Positions 1-14,700 are shown, counted from the stretch's first letter. The stretch: DNA of 64,000 nucleotides from Nipponacmea schrenckii (GCA_030562195.1 JAUJPP010000005.1:26647106-26711105); one strand, 5' to 3'. Translations and numbers: made by a program. The notes: generated by a model from the sequence alone, not told the origin.

Positions 1-2591
1 TTAAAATATTTGTAAATGCAACTGTTCGAACCTTTTTTTTTTAATAATACAGAATTATAAAATACATTTGGATCAATTAATTCCACCACCTTTTTAAATA
101 GAGCCATACTCACATTACTGGCTTATTCAAATTTGGGTATATTTAAGTTTAATATTTAAACATTCTAAGTTCATTAGACAATACATTTTGAAGATATCTA
201 TGTGCAGATAAGTGCCAAAGCAAAAGATTTGAGAGACTCCAATGCTCCAATGCAAGATTTGGAAGCTTGCTATTGAAAGTCAACACCCACCTTTTTTCAT
301 CTTGTCACCCATGGGAATAGGAGACAATTTGTCATGTAACTTACCTGTATTCTGAAAGACAGCTTATGAATTGAATTTTCATAAGAAAGCAAATACTAGA
401 ATTTTCTGTCAGAATACAGATAATAGTTTATGACAATATTTATCATTTTAGACAAGATTTACCATTGTAGCCAATATGTATTATTAAACTGTTGATACTA
501 GAATTTCTATTATAAACCTAGCAATATTATATACAATAAATATATTTCATTATGTATAGGAATCTGTGAAAATATCTTCAGAGAAAAACAAAAGACATCA
601 GATTTAACTGTATTTATTCATAAAAACCATAATGGCAAAAACATAGAAGTTCAATCATCAATATGAATTATTCAAAGATAATAGTAAAAAATCTAATAAA
701 TCAAAGAGAAAACCTCTTAAAATACAAAGAAATTCATAAAATTAGAACTGAAATCAGCAAATAATAGTGTATGAATAGACTGCAGAATGTAGGTTGCAAG
801 ACTTTTCGTAGTTTTCAAAAAGTAGATTTGATTTTAAACATTGTCTTGACTGATATATTTCTTATATTTTTGTATTTGTTATGACTTGAATGGATTCTAT
901 ATTCTATAAAACAAAATCTAAAAGCAGTTAAACAAAGAATTTACAGGGTCATTCTAATTTTAAAATATAAAAAAAAATGAGCATAAGTGAGTTAACAAAA
1001 TTAATGACACAAATGATTGAAGAAAATCTAAGAACCAACCATAAAAACTATGTTACAAATATTCTAACAAGTTTTCAAGTAACTAAAAGTAGTGCAGAAA
1101 TTGAGACATTCTGCTGTGTGCAAGGGGAACATGTGTAGGTATCTATATCTACAATAATATTTTACAGTATTTATAGGCTTATATATCTCTTGCAATCCCT
1201 GTGTCTTTTTGTCAAATCAAGTATTAACAACAATCTTCAATATTTCCTTCTGGATCTTTTAGCTTCCAAAATATGTCCTATTCTCAATGTATGTACAAAT
1301 TGTGGTGAAAACACAGGTTGCCATATACTCATAATTACAGACACAACTAAGTTACTAACAACAAGGTGAATGGAAGATTTCTCAACATTTGTTCTCATGA
1401 TGGTACATTTCTCTCAGATATAAAATTAGTAACATTTTATATATTAGACTACCTGTACTATAAATTTTGAATGAAATTAAAGATATATGCAAGGAGATTC
1501 AAGAACAGCTGTTATATAAGGTTCTGAATAATAACAATCATTATACATCATGGAATGTTATATATATTTTAGAGGATACAAGGGAGAAAATGTTTAAAAT
1601 ATGGGATAAATTATATATGAAGCAAGTCTATATTATGAGTTCCTACTACAGACGTAAATTAATCATTTATCAAATGTGGTTTCTGTTTGAATGAATTTAG
1701 AATAACAGGAGATCTGAACTATGAAACTACAAAATATCGCATATCACCAAAAAAAAATTGGGGTTCAGAAAATGACACATGAAAAATATGACAGAACATG
1801 AAATTTATAAAATAAAGAATACTCTTTATATGATGACTTGAACAAATAACGTAGCACATTCAGTTGACAACTTCATTCAAAATCATTTTACACTGGTAAT
1901 AAAAATAATCATTGCATCCTGAGATACTCCAACCGACTGGTTGACCCACCCCTCTAACTAGTCACTTAAACACATTCAAGTCTAAGTTATCAATCATAAA
2001 AATAATCATTGTTTAAAGTTCATCAATTTGAATTTTCATACATGATTGCTAATTAACTTGCCAAGAATTTATCTATGTCAATGAATATACGATGACCGAA
2101 CCATAATTACTAGGACAAGCTGAGCCTCAAGATACAATGAATGATTCTAGTCTTGCCAAGCTCATGCTGTCTGAACATTTTCCAGTGTCCAAACAATTTG
2201 AAAAGCAGGTGAAATATCTACAGACAACTATTTAATTTTTTTGTGATTATTGTGAAGAGATTCAACTATTCCATGCATAACTGCTAATATGCAGGATTAA
2301 AACTCGTAATTTGTCCCAGTAAATACCAAGAATGGAAAAGTACAACACAAGGTTGGCTAGACATTTTATACATTGAAAAAAACAGATGTATACAGACTTT
2401 TCCAAGGTTGCAGATATATACTACTTCCAATTTTAGACAACAATTTTTATTTTCAAATCTTACACAGCAAACATACAATGTTTTTTTTCGCAGATATTAA
2501 CCATCAATTACTTTTAACATTTAAATTCATCCCTTATTCTGCAACCCTATAGAAGTTGATACACTGGACTTATTTGAATTGAGGAGTAATA
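1..2591. other. Downstream of PMCA: 3' UTR and flank, no gene seen
   Basis: AT-rich sequence with only short chance frames, including a 75-codon one at 1467-1694 with no recognisable domain. The part next to 2591 is presumably 3' UTR of the distal isoform. Confidence 0.6.
2231..2236 (-). terminator. Candidate poly(A) signal ATTAAA of the distal isoform
   Basis: The plus strand reads TTTAAT, so the minus strand carries ATTAAA ~355 bases after the distal stop. It is a weak variant signal in AT-rich DNA; a canonical AATAAA on the same strand is at 612-617. Which one is used is unknown. Confidence 0.2.
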
Positions 2592-2783
2592 TTATAGAGG
2601 AGTTTCAGAGTTTTCTTTATTAATATGAACAGCACCATCATTAGCTTCTTGATTTAACGAGGATGATACAGCATATTTTTTAGCTCGATAGTTTTGTAGA
2701 GAGTGAAGGCTATGAACTGAAGACAAACTACGACTGTCATAACGGGAATCTAAACTCATGCGGAAAGCGTTTACTACACGAAT
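2592..2783 (-). CDS. ATP2B: PMCA alternative last exon, distal (ends ETPL)
   Basis: 63 codons plus stop. Starts [20 protein letters not shown] then [19 protein letters not shown] and ends NKENSETPL. The IRVVNAFR core is identical to the vertebrate calmodulin-binding motif. -ETPL also fits a class I PDZ ligand. Acceptor GTTTGTTTTCAG|ATTCG, phase 0. It is a diverged duplicate of the proximal last exon (same start, same S-[VI]-H-S-[FL]-H-S core), so exon 21 can splice to either, not both. Confidence 0.9.
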   Translation of the reverse strand: MRVVNAFRMSLDSRYDSRSLSSVHSLHSLQNYRAKKYAVSSSLNQEANDGAVHINKENSETPL

Positions 2784-5700
2784 CTGAAAACAAACAAAAA
2801 AGAAAAAAGAAAGATAAATAAATTGGTAACATGAACAATGAAAGACAATGACAAGGCCATTAAAAATGAGAATGGTGATTGGGGGGGGGGGGGAACTAAA
2901 ACACCAGGGTCAATGAAACAAAAGAGAGAAAATAATTATCAATGAAAAAAAAATTTAAAACTCTATGATTAACCAAATCAACAAAAATAACATAATATAA
3001 CAACTTTACTGAGATTCAAAAAAAGAATAGAAATCAAACTTAACAAGTTTGTCCAATCATTACTGCGAAAAAATCCTCTCACAAAAAAAAAACAAAACCT
3101 AAAAGTTTAACTGAGGTTATGATATGAGATTGAAAGAATATAAAAAGCCACAATAAAAATTTCCAGACAAATGAGATTTACGAAGAATAATTTTAAACTG
3201 ACAAGGTGAAAAACATAAAACTAGGAGGGAAATGTGCGTAATATTATTTTGATTTCACTAAAATATCATCTGATCAGTTATAAACTATATCTTCCTAACA
3301 ATCCAACATTCATCAATTCATAACTTGACACAAAATATATAATTTAAAAACATTCTAATCAAAAATACTTTGGTTTTTTGGCAAAATAAGGAAAAACTGT
3401 TTTCAATTTGAGCTTAGAAATAACTTTTAACTATTTAACAATCTCTATCAACAGAAACAACAACTGACTATAAGAAAATGTGTATATATATCTATATACA
3501 GAGATCTTCAATATTAATAATATACGTCCTCTCAAATATATCTCAATATAATATAATCTCTACTTATCTCAACACATTCAATATATATATCATGATATAT
3601 ATATATATATAAAGAGGAAGATTCTAGAAGATATTTACAAAGTGATATATAAGTTAATATTTATATAGTAGTTTCTGTGTGACTAGATGATGATATATCT
3701 GAATGACTTTGAGTTTTTTGTGGAGAAACTTTATGAGCTTTGTTTGTTTGAGCCATAATAGGTGATGGCTGTTTGGAAACTAAAGGAACATTTTCATATG
3801 ACTGACTTTTAACACGGAAAACAATATCTGTTGGTGGTGTGTGATAATCAGGTGAATGAGGTGATGTTTGTTCTGAGGCTGAGGTACGTAAAAATTTATC
3901 GTGATTAGAAAACATATTGCCCTCTTCATTAATTGTACGTGGACCATGGTGACTCCGCGAACTTCTGATACTGTGTAGACTGTGAAAACTGTGAACGCTT
4001 CTCTTTTCTTCTAAATCTTCGAGTGTGCTTTTAAAAGCTCGTACAACACGAAGCTGAAGATGTAAGATATACGTTTGGCATTACAACAACGCCAAGATAT
4101 ATCAAATACAACAAAAAAAGAGAGAAAATAACATTCCACCTTTTCTGAAAAGTAACTTGAAGTTATTTGATACATTTGTGGACTGAAACATAAGGGTTAT
4201 AGGGAAAATAGTTAGTATATATTCAAGGCCAAAATAAAACTTACACTAAATGTCAATGACAAAAAAAAAAGATGTTGGTTAGTGTTTATCCTCATTGGTC
4301 AAAACAGAAAATGATGAAAAATAAAAACAAAATCTACAGCTAGAATTAGTTATATAAACTGTCACACAATTAGAAGCCAAATATAGCTATTTAAATAGTC
4401 ACACAACATGCTTAGAGAAGTATTCAAATGGAGAATATATCACACACACTTAATAAAAATTGTTAACAGATACATCAGTTTATTTCTGTAAAAAACTGTA
4501 TTCATTGAAATATTATGTAGGCATTAATTATGCATTTACGTAAGTTCCAAGCAACTTTTAATAATATCTCAAAAACTGTGTCGATACAAGCCCTTTGAAA
4601 TTTCTATTTGGTTTGGAGTCCTTGCATTTATTAACCTTTTTTTTTTCTCTGAAAATCCCTTATTTATATTTATGTGTTTAAAGAAATCTAGAACAGACAA
4701 ATTGTTCTTTAGACTGACATGCCAGCAATAAAAAATTTCAAATATAGTATAAACCAACTCTGCAAAATAAATCTTAGAGAAATAAAACCAAAGTAAAACA
4801 GCAGAGAAAGCAAAATATCAACTAACAAAATTTCTACAAATCAAGTCAAGAGGCATAGTCTAAAAACCATGAACATAAATTGTAACAAGGAGTCAAAATA
4901 GCCTAATATAAAATATGTCCCCCAATAACAGATATAAATATATTGTACTTACAACATAAACATTATGATAAGAGATACTTTATTTATAATTCATATGAGA
5001 AGGAAGAAATACCACTAAATCAACAGAAGACAATCATAATTTTATGAAAATAATACATGATTATTTTCTTTTAATATTTCCAGTTTTTCAATTTCAGTTT
5101 TACATATATTTCTGTCCATCTCACATATGGTAAATAAGATACAATTCAAAAGAGGGTTGGAAAGAAAAAACTTACCTGCTGTTGTAAGCGTGTTAAACCA
5201 CGGACCCATAATATCTGTCCTCTAGTGTCATTATTAGCTATATCACCATCTATTAAATCTTCATGGTGAATTTCTTCATCATCTTTCATACATGGACATT
5301 TGATACTAGGTAATTTATGTGTTGGTATACTTGTAATCAACTGGTAAAATATAAGAAATAATGTTATATTATATAATATACAATTGATACTAGGTTATTA
5401 ATGTGGTGGTATATTTGTAATCAACCGGTAAAATATAAGAAATAATGTTATATAATATACAATTGATACTAGGTAATTTATGAGGTGGTATATTTGTAAT
5501 CAACCGGTAAAATATAAGAAATAATGTTATATTATATAATATACAATTGATACTAGGTAATTTATGTGGTGGTATATTTGTAATCAACTGGTAAAATATA
5601 AGAAATAATGTTATATTATATAATATACAATTGATACTAGGTTATTAATGTGGTGGTATATTTGTAATCAACCGGTAAAATATAAGAAATAATGTTATAT

Positions 5701-8700
5701 TATATAATATACAATTGATACTAGGTAATTTATGTGGTGGTATATTTGTAATCAACCGGTAAAATATAAGAAATAATGTTATATTATATAATATACAATT
5801 GATACTAGGTAATTTATGTGGTGGTATATTTGTAATCAACCGGTAAAATATAAGAAATAATGTTATATTATATAATATACAATTGATACTAGGTTATTTA
5901 TGTGGTGGTATATTTGTAATCAACCGGTAAAATATAAGAAATAATATTATATTATATAATATACAATTGATACTAGGTAATTTATGTGGTGGTATATTTG
6001 TAATAAACCGGTAAAATTTAAGAAATAATGTTATATTATATAATATCTGAGCTAAGAGTTGGTATACATGCAATTGATTGCTAAAATAATTTTATATCAA
6101 ATAATAAAAACTGCTAGATAACTTATGTGTTGGTAGTCTTGGAGTTAATAAAATATAGGAAATAATCCAAATTTTTACTGTTTTAACACAAAATAAATTT
6201 ATATTCTATTTGTATGTCGCAAATGTTTTATTCTTATTTTCTTTCCGTTGAAGCAGAACTACATTTGAAATTAAATCTTATGTCTCATTAAGTATCATTC
6301 TTACCTGAGACCACAGCAGTGTTCCAAAGCCTAAAAATATACACCAAAACCATTGTTCTAAAGTTAAACCTTTAGTGTGGAAGGCAAAACTACCAAATTG
6401 TACTATAATTACCTGGAAAAAAAATCAATGTCAAAAATAAATTTCGTGTTTTATTCCTTAAACCCAGCATTCAAAGATCCAAAACTTAAGGGGGTTGACA
6501 ACCCTAAACCTATGTACAAAAAATAGACGATTTCAACCACTTCTTTTCCACCTATCTGAAATATTTAAATATCAATGGAAAGAGGGGACTTTCAGCTATC
6601 CAAAAATATAAAATTTATTTCTTTATGACATTTCAACTTTAAGAAATAGGGTATGAAATATGAACGAAAAAAACGTCAATTATTCCCTTAAAATTAGCAT
6701 ATCTACTAGGCTAATTAATAGAGAAGGTTGAAATTTTGCACAACGCAAGTCTACATGTATCTCTACAAAATTACGTTGCCTTTTTGGAAAATTTTGTTTT
6801 GTTTTGAAGATATTGATAGAAATCAAAATTTTGCGAGTGCATTTACGAAAAATTGAATTTTTAAAAAACTATTCATTTAATAAAAAACCCTTAATGGTCA
6901 GATGTATAAACTATATTTTAGACAATATAACCGTATGTCTAGCTAACATACCTGAGCTATCATAGTACCTATCCATATAACAATAAATACTGTATGTCTG
7001 GATTACATACCTGAGCTATCATAGTACCTTTCCAAATACCAATAAATACTGTATGTCTGGATTACGTACCTGAGCTATCATAGTACCTATCCAAATACCA
7101 ATAAATACTGTATGTCTGGATTACGTACCTAAGCTATCATAGTACCTATCCATATAACAATCAATACTGTATGTCTGGAGTTTTGTACCTGAGCTATCAT
7201 AGTACCTTTCCATATAACAATAAATACTGTATGTCTGGATTACGTACCTGAGCTATCATAGAACCTATCCATAAAACAATAAATACTGTATGTCTGGATT
7301 ACGTACCTGAGCTATCATAGTACCTTTCCATATAACAATAAATACTGTATGTCTGGATTACGTACCTGAGCTATCATAGTACCTTTCCATATAACAATAA
7401 ATACTGTATGTCTGGATTACGTACCTAAGCTATCATAGTACCTATCCATATAACAATCAATACTGTATGTCTGGATTAAGTACCTGAGCTATCATAGTAC
7501 CTATCCATATAACAATAAATACTGTATGTCTGGATTACGTACCTGAGCTATCATAGACCTATCCATAAACAATAAATACTGTATGTCTGGATTACGTACC
7601 TGAGCTATCATAGTACCTTTCCATATAACAATAAATACTGTATGTCTGGATTACGTACCTGAGCTATCATAGTACCTTTCCATATAACAATAAATACTGT
7701 ATGTCTGGATTACGTACCTAAGCTATCATAGTACCTATCCATATAACAATCAATACTGTATGTCTGGATTAAGTACCTGAGCTATCATAGTACCTATCCA
7801 TATAACAATAAATACTGTATGTCTGGATTACGTACCTGAGCTATCATAGTACCTATCCATATAACAATAAATACTGTATGTCTGGATTACTACCTGAGCT
7901 ATCATAGTACCTATCCATATAACAATAAATACTGTATGTCTGGATTACGTACCTGAGCTATCATAGTACCTATCCATATAACAATAAATACTGTATGTCT
8001 GGATTACGTACCTGAGCTATCATAGTACCTATCCATATAACAATAAATACTGTATGTCTGGATTAGTACCTGAGCTATCATAGTACCTTCCATATAACAA
8101 TAAATACTGTATGTCTGGATTAGTACCTGAGCTATCATAGTACCTATCCATATAACAATAAATACTGTATGTCTGGATTACGTACCTGAGCTATCATAGT
8201 ACCTATCCATATAACAATAAATACTGTATGTCTGGATTACGTACCTGAGCTATCATAGTACCTATCCATATAACAATAAATACTGTATGTCTGGATTACG
8301 TACCTGAGCTATCATAGTACCTATCCATATAACAATAAATACTGTATGTCTGGATTACGTACCTGAGCTATCATAGTACCTATCCATATAACAATAAATA
8401 CTGTATGTCTGGATTACGTACCTGAGCTATCATAGTACCTATCCATATAACAATAAATACTGTATGTCTAGATTACGAACCTGAGCTATCATAGTACCTA
8501 TCCATAAAACAATAAATACTGTATGTCTGGATTAAGTACCTGAGCTATCATAGTACCTATCCATATACCAATAAATACTGTATGTCTGGATTACGTACCT
8601 GAGCTATCATAGTACCTATCCATATACCAATAAATACTGTATGTCTGGATTACGTACCTGAGCTATCATAGTACCTATCCATATAACAATAAATACTGTA

Positions 8701-11700
8701 TGTCTGGATTACGTACCTGAGCTATCATAGTACCTATCCATATAACAATAAATACTGGATTACGTTGTAATCCTGTTACTACATTCCTCTGGCCATGAAT
8801 TTTTCTTGCATTTACTTCATTAAATAAAGTCATCATGACAAATGTATTGAAAATAATAGTAAAATGTTGGGTTGATGGAGCATGAACTGATGTATTTTCT
8901 TTCCCATCATCTATTTGAAATAAGTCAGGACCTAGAAAATAACAACAAAACCTAATGTAAGTATATATCATATGATAATTCTGGGTCATTGTAAAAATTG
9001 TTGATCAAAATGATTACAGTTAATAGTTCAAAGACTAGCAAGTTTCGAAGAATCTCTCTTTTGAGAGACGTATTGAATAGGACAAAGTTATCAAATATTA
9101 AAAGACCATATTGTTATGGTCCATTATGCAAAAGACAAAAGTAACTTACCAGCAAACAAGATAACAAATATAACAATAAGTTGGTATATGGAACCACCAA
9201 TAATATTTTTCCACATTGTACTAGATATCAATGCTGTCGTACGTCCATATGGTTTTCTGTCCAATAATTCAGCACTAGGTAATTCTGTAGCCAGGGCAAG
9301 AGAAGCTAATGTATCCATAATCAAGTTCACCCATAACATTTGAATAGCTCTCAAAGGACTGTCCTATAAATATATTACATCTTCCAAATTAGAAGTGCTT
9401 AAATCAAACATGAGCGTTTACAAACTTTTTTATTCAGATAAATATCAAAAGCAAAACATACTAAATGATAATAGATGTAGATTATAACTGCCTTGATGTG
9501 GATGGGAATAAAACAATTAAATTCTAAAAAATGAATATTTAAAATAAAATGTTGCAATATTTGAAAAATTAATATTATCAAAATAATAAAAGTCTTACAT
9601 TTATAATGCAGGCACCTAAAAATGCTACCAAAACAGCCACAACATTGACTGTCAATTGAAACTGTAAGAATTTGGCGATACTATCATAGACATTTCTTCC
9701 CCACATGACAGCTTTCACAATACTGGTAAAATTATCATCAGTTAGGATAATATCAGATGCTTCTTTAGCTACATCAGTACCAGATATACCCTGTGTTAAA
9801 ACAAAACAATATTTCAACAATTGTATATTATTATTTTAAATAAATACACTGTTAAAATCTTTTTCATTTGTTAAGAATACTATTTACTTCATTAACACAA
9901 TTAAGTATACAAAGTTTTCTACGAAATCATTCACTAAACAAAAGTTACAAAATATAATATCGTACCATAGCGAAACCAACATCAGCTTTTTTAAGAGCAG
10001 GACCATCATTAGTACCATCTCCAGTTACAGCAACAACCTCTCTATTGGTACTCAGTTTACTATCAATAATACCTTTCACCAATACATATTTATCTTGTGG
10101 TGAGGACCGAGCCAATACACGTAGTTTAGGCCATATTTCATCTAATAAATCTTGACGAACCTGAATATGAAACAGTATGTTAATATAATCTTTGAATGAC
10201 ATTTAGAAGTAGATGTATTTTAAAGTATGTTAATAGTATACAATATTTTCTGACCAAGGAAGTAGCGAGTAGCAGTCACAACTTAAGAAATGGATCACTA
10301 CACTGGACCCACCTGATCATAAAATTAGCAAACTCTTAATTTTCCATTAATTATTTACATAAATAAGTGACATACATTGCAACACAATGCTTTAATCTTC
10401 ACGAATAAAAAAAGTTATTACCTCTCCTGAAGACTGATCACGAATTAACCTGTTGAATTCCTTTCCTTCTAAAACTAGGAAATCTTCTCCTGGTTTTAAG
10501 ATACCACATTTAGTAGCTATAGATCTAGCAGTATTTACATTGTCACCAGTTACCATACGTACACATATACCTGCTGCTTTACATTTCTTAATAGCATTAG
10601 GTACCTACAAATGGAATGAATTTACAATACTGAGCTTGTCAACCAATCAGCTTGACTGGAATAATGTGGAAAGATGACTTTCAAAAGGTCAATGGCTTTT
10701 CACACCAACCAGATAAGAACTCACAACCACAATCTGTTTGGAATAATCAAGCAAAAGACAAATGATATGTCAGGCAAAAGACAACTGATGTCAGAAAAGG
10801 TCAATAAACCTTGATGTCTCAAATAGAAAGAAATTATCTACCTCATCTCTTACTGGATCCTCAATACCAACAACACACAGACATGTTAAACCTGCAATAA
10901 TATGATTTTCATCTTCCCAATCAGGGTCTGCATCAAAAGCTACCTGGTTATTTTCAGCATTACCTGAAACATCAAAACAGAACACAGATTAAATGCTAAA
11001 TTCTTTTAGTGGCATTTAGTAGCTGGGTAATAATTGACAATTATATGGGTAACAATTACTATAATAAATAACTATTTAAGTTAAATACGGTTAGAGGTTC
11101 TTGTTATTGTTTTGATTAAATAAAAAATCTGATTTTTTACTGACAAGACATGACCAGACAGATGATCCAGAAATGGAAGGGCAAAGCATAAATTTATAAT
11201 AATAAATGATATTGGGAAGAACATGATTGGTTCATAAAATGTACCTTTAACATAATCTTTGTAAGCAACACAGATAGTACGTAGCCCTTCACTGGCTAAA
11301 GGTTCAATAACTTCATGTACCATCTTCTCTTGGTCTTGTACTGTAAACTCTACTGGGTTACCATCGGATCCCAAAATAAAGTCGCACCTAGTCAAATATA
11401 AGAAGCATCTTAAATTTCATTTCTGGACAACATATATTAATTTAATAAAAATTTTACTAGTTGAACATTTACTTTCTTATGCTTTTCTATTGAAAAGTCA
11501 AAACAATTTAAGACAATTATTAAAAACTTCCGATCTGAATCAAATACCTCGAGGTTGAACACAAGCCTAATTTGTTTGTTATTGACAAGAATGTCAAGAA
11601 AGATGACTTACTTTTTAAGAATGATTTCTGAAGCTCCTTTACTAAAGACTCTATAACCATTGTCTATGTTGATGATGGTGCTCATAGATTTACGGCTAGA

Positions 11701-14700
11701 ATTGAATGTATAGACTTTCACCAAAGCTTCCTCTGGCACATCTTCACGTATAGATTCATAACTCTGTCCTAACTCAGTAACAAAACCTAACAGAGCACAT
11801 TCTGTTTTATTTCCAACTTGTTTTGGTAAACCTCCTTCTACATCTGGTGGCTATAATAGTAAATTTTCAGATATTATCAGATAAACATGTAAGCAATAAA
11901 CAAGTTTAATATCCAGCACTGACAGTGGAAGTCGAAATTCCTTTTCATTTGATTAAAACAAAGACGTAGATATTTTGCTTTTAGTGTTTTCTGTTGGTTA
12001 CAACACTTGCTTTAAATGGCCTGATGACTTTTGTTTTGACCCAATAAATCTAAGCGAAATCATTTAAGGCTTTGTTGGCTAACAATAAAGGCCAATGTTG
12101 GACAATAAAATTCCCAGATTTCCACTCAGTCAGTAGATCTGTTATAGAACAAAATATTTGATTGGTTGACTTTTATAACAGAAGAGAACAAACAGTAAGA
12201 TCACCTTCGTTTGATTATGGGGGTCTGTTATTAACATTACCAATGGACATAAACCATACAGTAAAACAGCTGTTCTCTCTCAATCAGAAATTCTAAACAT
12301 ATTATAAGTAATGATCACACCTGCTTCAAACTTGTTACTAAGAAATAATAGTTACTTACTAAATTTTTGGAAGTATACCCGCTGTTAATTGATATGGATC
12401 TGATAATTAGCTGTCCTAGTTTCGGATTTATGTCACTGAATTTAGGTGCCGATGAATGAATTTTGCCTGAAAAAAATCAATTTGAATCAAAATCAATCTT
12501 TGCTACATGTAATTTAACAATAAATGATACCTATGTTAATACTCAAATAACCACTTCAAACAATAGCTTTGTATATTTTGCAATTTGGTCACTTCATCAT
12601 GGTCATTTGATTGGGGGTAAACTGATTTTAATCTCACAAGAAGATATAAAAGTACAATCAGAATATATAGAAAAGTTATTTGCTCAAATTGAAATCAATG
12701 CAGGCTCTGTATTTGTGTAACAACCATCCAGCTATTTGGACACAAATTATTTGTCTACATAAAAAGCTGGACAGAAAAAAGCAAGCAGAACATGTATCTC
12801 ACCTCCTAAGTAACTCTTCACAGCTGTCATTCTGTTAGTTGTTAATGTACCAGTTTTATCTGAACAAATAGCTGTAGCATTACCCATAGTTTCACAGGCA
12901 TCTAAATGTCTGACTAAATTATTATCTTTCATCATTTTCTGTAAAAAAAATGTTTCATATTTAATAGTAAATACAAACAAGTTGTTGCCTAGCAAGATAC
13001 GCCCACTTTAAAGTATATTTTTGTTTGAACACATGTTGAATCTCCAACATTATTTGGGCCTAATCGATGATCTCATTAATATACAAAAGGTCTTTCACAA
13101 ACTATTTTTTATGCGTTTTGATTATGCCAATGGCAATAACTCAAAAAACAGTTCACTGAAAAATTGTCATTACCTTACTTGTTCAAGATATCATCACTAA
13201 AAATAATCACACCAAATTTCATTCAAATCAGATTTAAGCTGTAGTCTTTATTGCATTCACAAGCCAAATGCAACGCGTCAAGGCCAATTAATCTCATCAA
13301 TATAAATGACCAAGATCTCAATGTAAATGATCACTCAAGTAACACTATCCATTTTGATCTCCTTAGAAACAGAAAGTTAATGATTGACCATTAGATTTCC
13401 TCACCTTGACAGAATAAGCTAAAGCTAAAGTAACAGCTAATGGTAGACCTTCTGGTACAGCCACAACAAGTACAGTCACACCAATAATAAAATATTTTAC
13501 AAATAATTCTAAATATCGACCAGTCTTGTCTGATGTCCATTCATTTTCTTTGATAACAAACTCAGTAATAGAGAATTTAACAATTAGAATAACAACAGTT
13601 AATACAGCAATGGCGGTACCTGAAAGACAAAAAAGTTAAGTTTTAATTCATGTCAATGAAATCTTCAAAGACTCACAAACTTTTCATTTATTTTATCCAA
13701 GAACTTAACTTACTCTTTTCAATTTAGAAAGATAGCTTGCCAGGCAAGGTAACATACGCCCACTGGCAGCATTGAATTTGAAAAATAAATAGAGCAATAA
13801 CTCAAAAAACATTCACTGAATTAATATTGAAGTTAAGGGCAAAAACTCAAAAACTGTTCATGGAAAATTGTCAAATTAGAACTTGACCACCATCTTATCT
13901 ATTTCAATACTCATACCAAGTTTCATCAAATCTGTTAAAAAATTGTAGCTTATTTTGCACCCACAAATATTTTTGACGCAATTTTACTAAGTCAAGGGCA
14001 ATAACCCAAAAACCATTTGTTAAAAAAAGTCAGAAATTCAAACTTGACTAATGTCTTATCAATTCTGATGCTTACACCAAGTTCCATCAAAATCCTTTGA
14101 AAATTAAAGCTTCTTATGCAACCACAATAGAATTTTGACGCAATTTTACTAAGTCAAGGGCAATAACTTAATACAATTCACTGAAAAACTGTCAAATGCA
14201 AACTTGACTGAGGCCTAATCAATTCCAATGCTCACACCAAGTTTCATCAACATCCTCTGAAAATTGGAGGATTTATTGCATCGAAACTAAAATTTTGACA
14301 AGATTTTTCTAAGTCAAGGGCAATAACTCAAAAAACATTTATGCGATAATTTCCATTTTCGAACTTGACTGAGATATCAATATATAAATGTATAACAAAT
14401 TTCATTGCGATCGGATAAAAACTGTAGTCTCTATTGTGGATACAACCCAAATTTGACACGTTTTTACTAAGTCAAGGGCAATAACTAAAAAACCGATCAT
14501 GTGATTATTTCTATTTTTGAACTTGACCGAGATATCATCAATATATACATGTATACCAAGTTTCATTAAGATCGGATAAAAACTGTAGCCTTTATTGTGG
14601 ATACAACCCAAATTTGACGCGTTTTTACTAAATCAAGGGCAATAACTCAAAAACCGCTCATGCGATTATTTCTATTTTCGAACTTGACCGAGATATCATC

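Noticed and set aside
5390..5839. Two open frames repeating [15 protein letters not shown]
   Set aside because: They are copies of the exon 21 start inside the 84 bp intronic minisatellite, not separate genes.
6937..8766. CRISPR-like array of regular repeats
   Set aside because: Units are contiguous without unique spacers and derive from a eukaryotic exon-intron junction.
9116..9343. 75-codon plus-strand frame
   Set aside because: Shadow of PMCA exon 18 on the other strand.
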